A stretch of DNA of 7,471 nt from Methanothrix sp. (GTDB lineage: Archaea; Halobacteriota; Methanosarcinia; Methanotrichales; Methanotrichaceae), in the NCBI GenBank assembly GCA_028688535.1, contig JAQTXY010000087.1, positions 1 to 7,471 of the forward strand, written 5' to 3'. Made by a program: the position numbers and the translations under genes. Shown here one piece after another: positions 5,268 through 7,471 of this stretch (within the stretch, counting starts at the first letter, position 1; every line of letters starts with the position of its first letter). The notes under the pieces were generated by a model. The model made no database searches. It was not told the origin of the DNA and saw nothing but the letters and a program-made list of their open reading frames with translations.

Positions 5268-6740
5268 ATGGCAGATATAAGCAGAATCGTTGATCTCTAC
5301 GATCTTTATAAATCCTATAGACGAGTAGCCCGCGAACTCAAGATCTCCCGAAACACTGTAAAGAAGTATGTCCTCAGGGTCAAGGAAGTACAAGATGGCT
5401 TAGCTGTGGAGATCCTTCCCAAAAACCGAGGAATCATTCAGCCGTCGCGAGTCCTCACAGAACCTATTCGGCAGAAGATCCATGAGCATCTTGAAGCAAA
5501 TTTGAACCGCCCCAAGAAGCAACGCATCACAGCCAAACGAATTTGGGAACTTCTCATCGAAGAGGGTTTTAAGATCAGCTATTCCAGCGTTAAAAATGAA
5601 GTCGCTCGCTGGAAACGCACCAATGCACCACGAGAGGTATTCATATTGCAGGAGCCTCGTGTTGGTCAGCGTGCTGAATTCGACTGGGGCGAGGTTACAC
5701 TCAACATTGGCGGAACGTGGCAGAAACTTAACCTTGCAGTCTTCGTCCTGCCCTATTCACTCTATCGATTTGCTCGCCTCTATCATAGATCGACGCATCT
5801 GGAGGTTGTTCAGGCTCACATTGATTTCTTCCGTGAGATCGACTCAGTTCCAGAATCTATCTTCTATGACAGAATGGCTACAGTATATGATTCTCAAAAA
5901 GGGCAGTTCAATGATAAGTTTCTAGAGCTATCCATGCACTTCGGTTTTCACCCTTGCGTCTGCAATCCCGCTTCGCCTAACGAGAAGGGTACAGACGAAG
6001 AGAGTGTGGGCTATGTCAGACGAACCACATTCGGCGAAAGAAGCATGTTTGCATCACTCGAAGAGGCTACGCAGTGGCTCAAGACCAGACTTGGCGAGAT
6101 TAACACACATCCGGTTTATCGTCGTTTGGAAGTGCCGGTCCAGGGACTTGATCAGGAGCGAGCTTCGATGCATCCATTGCCAACACTGGAATATGAGAAC
6201 TATGAACTGAAACGTGCCACTATATCCCGATATTCGCTGGTAAAATATGACGGGAACTACTACTCGATCCCAGATACATATCGTCCCAGATATATTACTT
6301 TGAAGGTACTCGTCGACCGGATCGAATTTCTTGATGGAAACACAATCATTGCATCACATCGAAGGATAACCGGGAAGCAGAAGTACTCTCTGGATATCAC
6401 TCATTACATTAAGACATTTCATCGGAAACCTGGTGCGCTGGCAAATTCCAAGGTTCTGTCTCAGGCAGATGAACTCATTCAGAACATGTTTAACTATTAT
6501 TATCGAGATGATCCTAAGAAATTTTTGCCGATTCTTGATCTGATGAAAGAGACATCGCCTGAGGCACTCTCCTCGACTCTTGCCATTCTAAACAAGCAGA
6601 ATATCCATCCAACATGCGACAGCATACGCTTCTTCCTTCATCAGACGGATGTTCCCATGGTCGAGCCTTTAGCATTCAAAGAAGGTTTCGAAGTATTGGA
6701 GCCAGACCTTACGGTTTTTGATCATTTTATGGAGGGATAA
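5268..6740 (+). CDS. istA: IS21-family transposase IstA
   Basis: This is the DNA-cutting and strand-transfer enzyme of the IS21 element. It is 490 residues from the ATG at 5268, which has AGGGTGA five bases upstream; an in-frame GTG at 5247 would give 497, and a GTG at 5259 is also possible. The N-terminus carries a helix-turn-helix (about residues 15-36, KSYRRVARELKISRNTVKKY) for terminal-repeat binding. The rve-type catalytic core follows: D139 in AEFDWGEV, D201 in FYDRMATVY, and E244 in NEKGTDEESVGYV, which aligns with the family's KGKVE. After the core a basic C-terminal region of about 240 residues includes SRYSLVKYDGNYYSIP, as in other IstA proteins. Arginine after D201 replaces the more common asparagine. 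The frame is intact and the stop at 6738 is three bases before istB. A lone active IstA is normally inefficient without IstB. Confidence 0.93.
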   Translation: MADISRIVDLYDLYKSYRRVARELKISRNTVKKYVLRVKEVQDGLAVEILPKNRGIIQPSRVLTEPIRQKIHEHLEANLNRPKKQRITAKRIWELLIEEGFKISYSSVKNEVARWKRTNAPREVFILQEPRVGQRAEFDWGEVTLNIGGTWQKLNLAVFVLPYSLYRFARLYHRSTHLEVVQAHIDFFREIDSVPESIFYDRMATVYDSQKGQFNDKFLELSMHFGFHPCVCNPASPNEKGTDEESVGYVRRTTFGERSMFASLEEATQWLKTRLGEINTHPVYRRLEVPVQGLDQERASMHPLPTLEYENYELKRATISRYSLVKYDGNYYSIPDTYRPRYITLKVLVDRIEFLDGNTIIASHRRITGKQKYSLDITHYIKTFHRKPGALANSKVLSQADELIQNMFNYYYRDDPKKFLPILDLMKETSPEALSSTLAILNKQNIHPTCDSIRFFLHQTDVPMVEPLAFKEGFEVLEPDLTVFDHFMEG

Positions 6741-6743
6741 GCT

Positions 6744-7451
6744 GTGGACCTGGATCTTGAAGACCTATGCAAGCAATTGAGATTGGGCGGAGTCTACAGA
6801 TATGTCCAAGAATACTCGCCAGATAATGAGGACCTACAGGAATTCCTGATATCAGCGCTTCAGGCAGAACTTGATAAAAGACGGATGAATCGACAGATGA
6901 GATCGCTAAGGTTCGCGGGATTTCCCACAAAGAAGAGGTTTGAGGACCTGATACGGGATGATCTGCCGCAAGATGGTCGAGAAGCTATCCCTGCATTGAA
7001 AGAACTTGATTTCCTCAAGGAGCGTAGAAATATCATTCTCATTGGCAATTCTGGAACAGGCAAGACTCATTTGGCAATCGCTGTAGGAATTCGGGCTTGT
7101 GAGGAAAATTATCGAGTTGCATTTCGCACGGCAGCCGGTTTGATAAATGAGATGGTTGAGGCAAGAAACGAAAATCGGCTCTCTGTTTATATTAAGCAGT
7201 TTAGAAAAATTGATCTTCTCATAATTGATGAGCTCGGATATGTTACTTTTGATCTCACTGCTGCTGAGTTGCTCTTTCAGTTGCTTGCCACGAGATACGA
7301 GACTATGAGTACTATCATCACATCGAACCTGTCATTTTCCGATTGGGTGAAGGTGTTTCATGATCGAACTCTAACAGCGGCAATTCTTGATAGGATTACC
7401 CATCATGCATTGATATTGAACATGAACGGAAAGAGCTTCAGACGAAGGTAG
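6744..7451 (+). CDS. istB: IS21-family helper ATPase IstB
   Basis: This AAA+ ATPase, related to DnaC, assembles on target DNA and recruits or stimulates IstA, giving target selection and efficiency. It is 235 residues. An N-terminal helical region (1-80) comes before the ATPase core: Walker A GNSGTGKT at 101-108, Walker B LLIIDE ending at D162-E163, a sensor-type ITSN, and the conserved C-terminal ILDRITHHALILNMNGKSFRRR. The start is a GTG at 6744, three bases after the istA stop. GGAGGG at 6731-6736 lies seven bases upstream, inside the end of istA, so the pair is one operon and may be translationally coupled. The length is slightly below the common 240-260 but both ends match the family, so it appears complete. 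The stop is TAG. Confidence 0.93.
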   Translation: MDLDLEDLCKQLRLGGVYRYVQEYSPDNEDLQEFLISALQAELDKRRMNRQMRSLRFAGFPTKKRFEDLIRDDLPQDGREAIPALKELDFLKERRNIILIGNSGTGKTHLAIAVGIRACEENYRVAFRTAAGLINEMVEARNENRLSVYIKQFRKIDLLIIDELGYVTFDLTAAELLFQLLATRYETMSTIITSNLSFSDWVKVFHDRTLTAAILDRITHHALILNMNGKSFRRR

Positions 7452-7471
7452 CGAGACGTGAACTTTATACC

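Larger units (their letters stand above)
5138..7471 (+). mobile_element. IS21-family insertion sequence, left end and both genes; right end beyond window
   Basis: Two adjacent genes, a DDE integrase-type transposase (istA) and an AAA+ helper ATPase (istB), define the IS21 family. The left end lies where IS701 transposase similarity stops. A TG dinucleotide typical of IS21 termini occurs at 5138, 5140 and 5144, followed by two 23-base terminal repeats at 5150 and 5185. Both genes are open with intact motifs, so the element may be active and is younger than the relic it interrupts. Only 20 bases follow istB and they show no match to the inverted terminal repeats, so the right end and the second copy of the target duplication must lie outside. 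Confidence 0.88.

Noticed and set aside
4955..5393. Minus-strand frames at 4955-5254 and 5208-5393
   Set aside because: They are antisense to the IS701-type relic, the IS21 left end and the istA start, and show no recognisable protein features.
7452..7471. Right end of the IS21 element within the last 20 bases
   Set aside because: No inverted match to the left-end repeats (for example GGTGGATCAAAA or GGCGGGTCAAAA) is present, so the end must lie outside.
1..7471. A new defence or mobile-host conflict system
   Set aside because: All intact genes belong to glycan export, glycan transfer, an acylphosphatase-type protein or IS21 transposition. No nuclease, toxin or guide-RNA signature was found.

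Overview
The window looks archaeal, most likely a methanogenic euryarchaeon of the Methanosarcinales type. The support is indirect: GTG and TTG starts alongside ATG, AT-rich TATA-like boxes placed for very short or absent leaders, frequent ATA/AGG/AGA codons, and a glycosylation and export gene set typical of archaeal cell-surface clusters. No rRNA or other marker gene is present, so the assignment is an inference.

Layout. Positions 1-1813 (minus strand) hold a two-gene ABC exporter: a Wzm-like ABC-2 permease followed, with a 4-base stop/start overlap, by a Wzt-like ATPase whose C-terminal carbohydrate-binding domain runs off the left edge. A 92-base divergent promoter region follows. Positions 1906-2529 (plus) encode an acylphosphatase domain fused to a long coiled coil that contains a 21-base tandem repeat. 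It converges on a family 4-type glycosyltransferase at 2554-3639 (minus). Upstream of the glycosyltransferase, in the same orientation, lies a heavily decayed nucleotide-sugar 4,6-dehydratase pseudogene (about 3676-4087), readable only in pieces across three frames. Before that is a possible C-terminal scrap of a further gene (4146-4232).

The right half is mobile DNA. An IS701-type (DDE_5) transposase pseudogene starts near 4282, with an in-frame TAG and a one-base frameshift. It is cut at about 5138 by an IS21-family element. The IS21 element has 23-base terminal repeats, a structured leader, and intact istA and istB genes in an operon; its right end lies beyond the window.

How it fits together. 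The exporter, glycosyltransferase and dehydratase remnant point to a surface polysaccharide or glycan locus: a sugar nucleotide is made, transferred to a growing glycan, and the lipid-linked product is exported, with the Wzt C-domain recognising the chain end. The dehydratase is dead and the operon upstream of it has been overrun by nested insertion sequences, so this arm of the pathway has probably been lost or changed. I see no defence system, CRISPR array or RNA gene. The least ordinary features are the acylphosphatase-coiled-coil protein, the multi-deletion dehydratase relic, and an inverted repeat that covers the istA ribosome-binding site.
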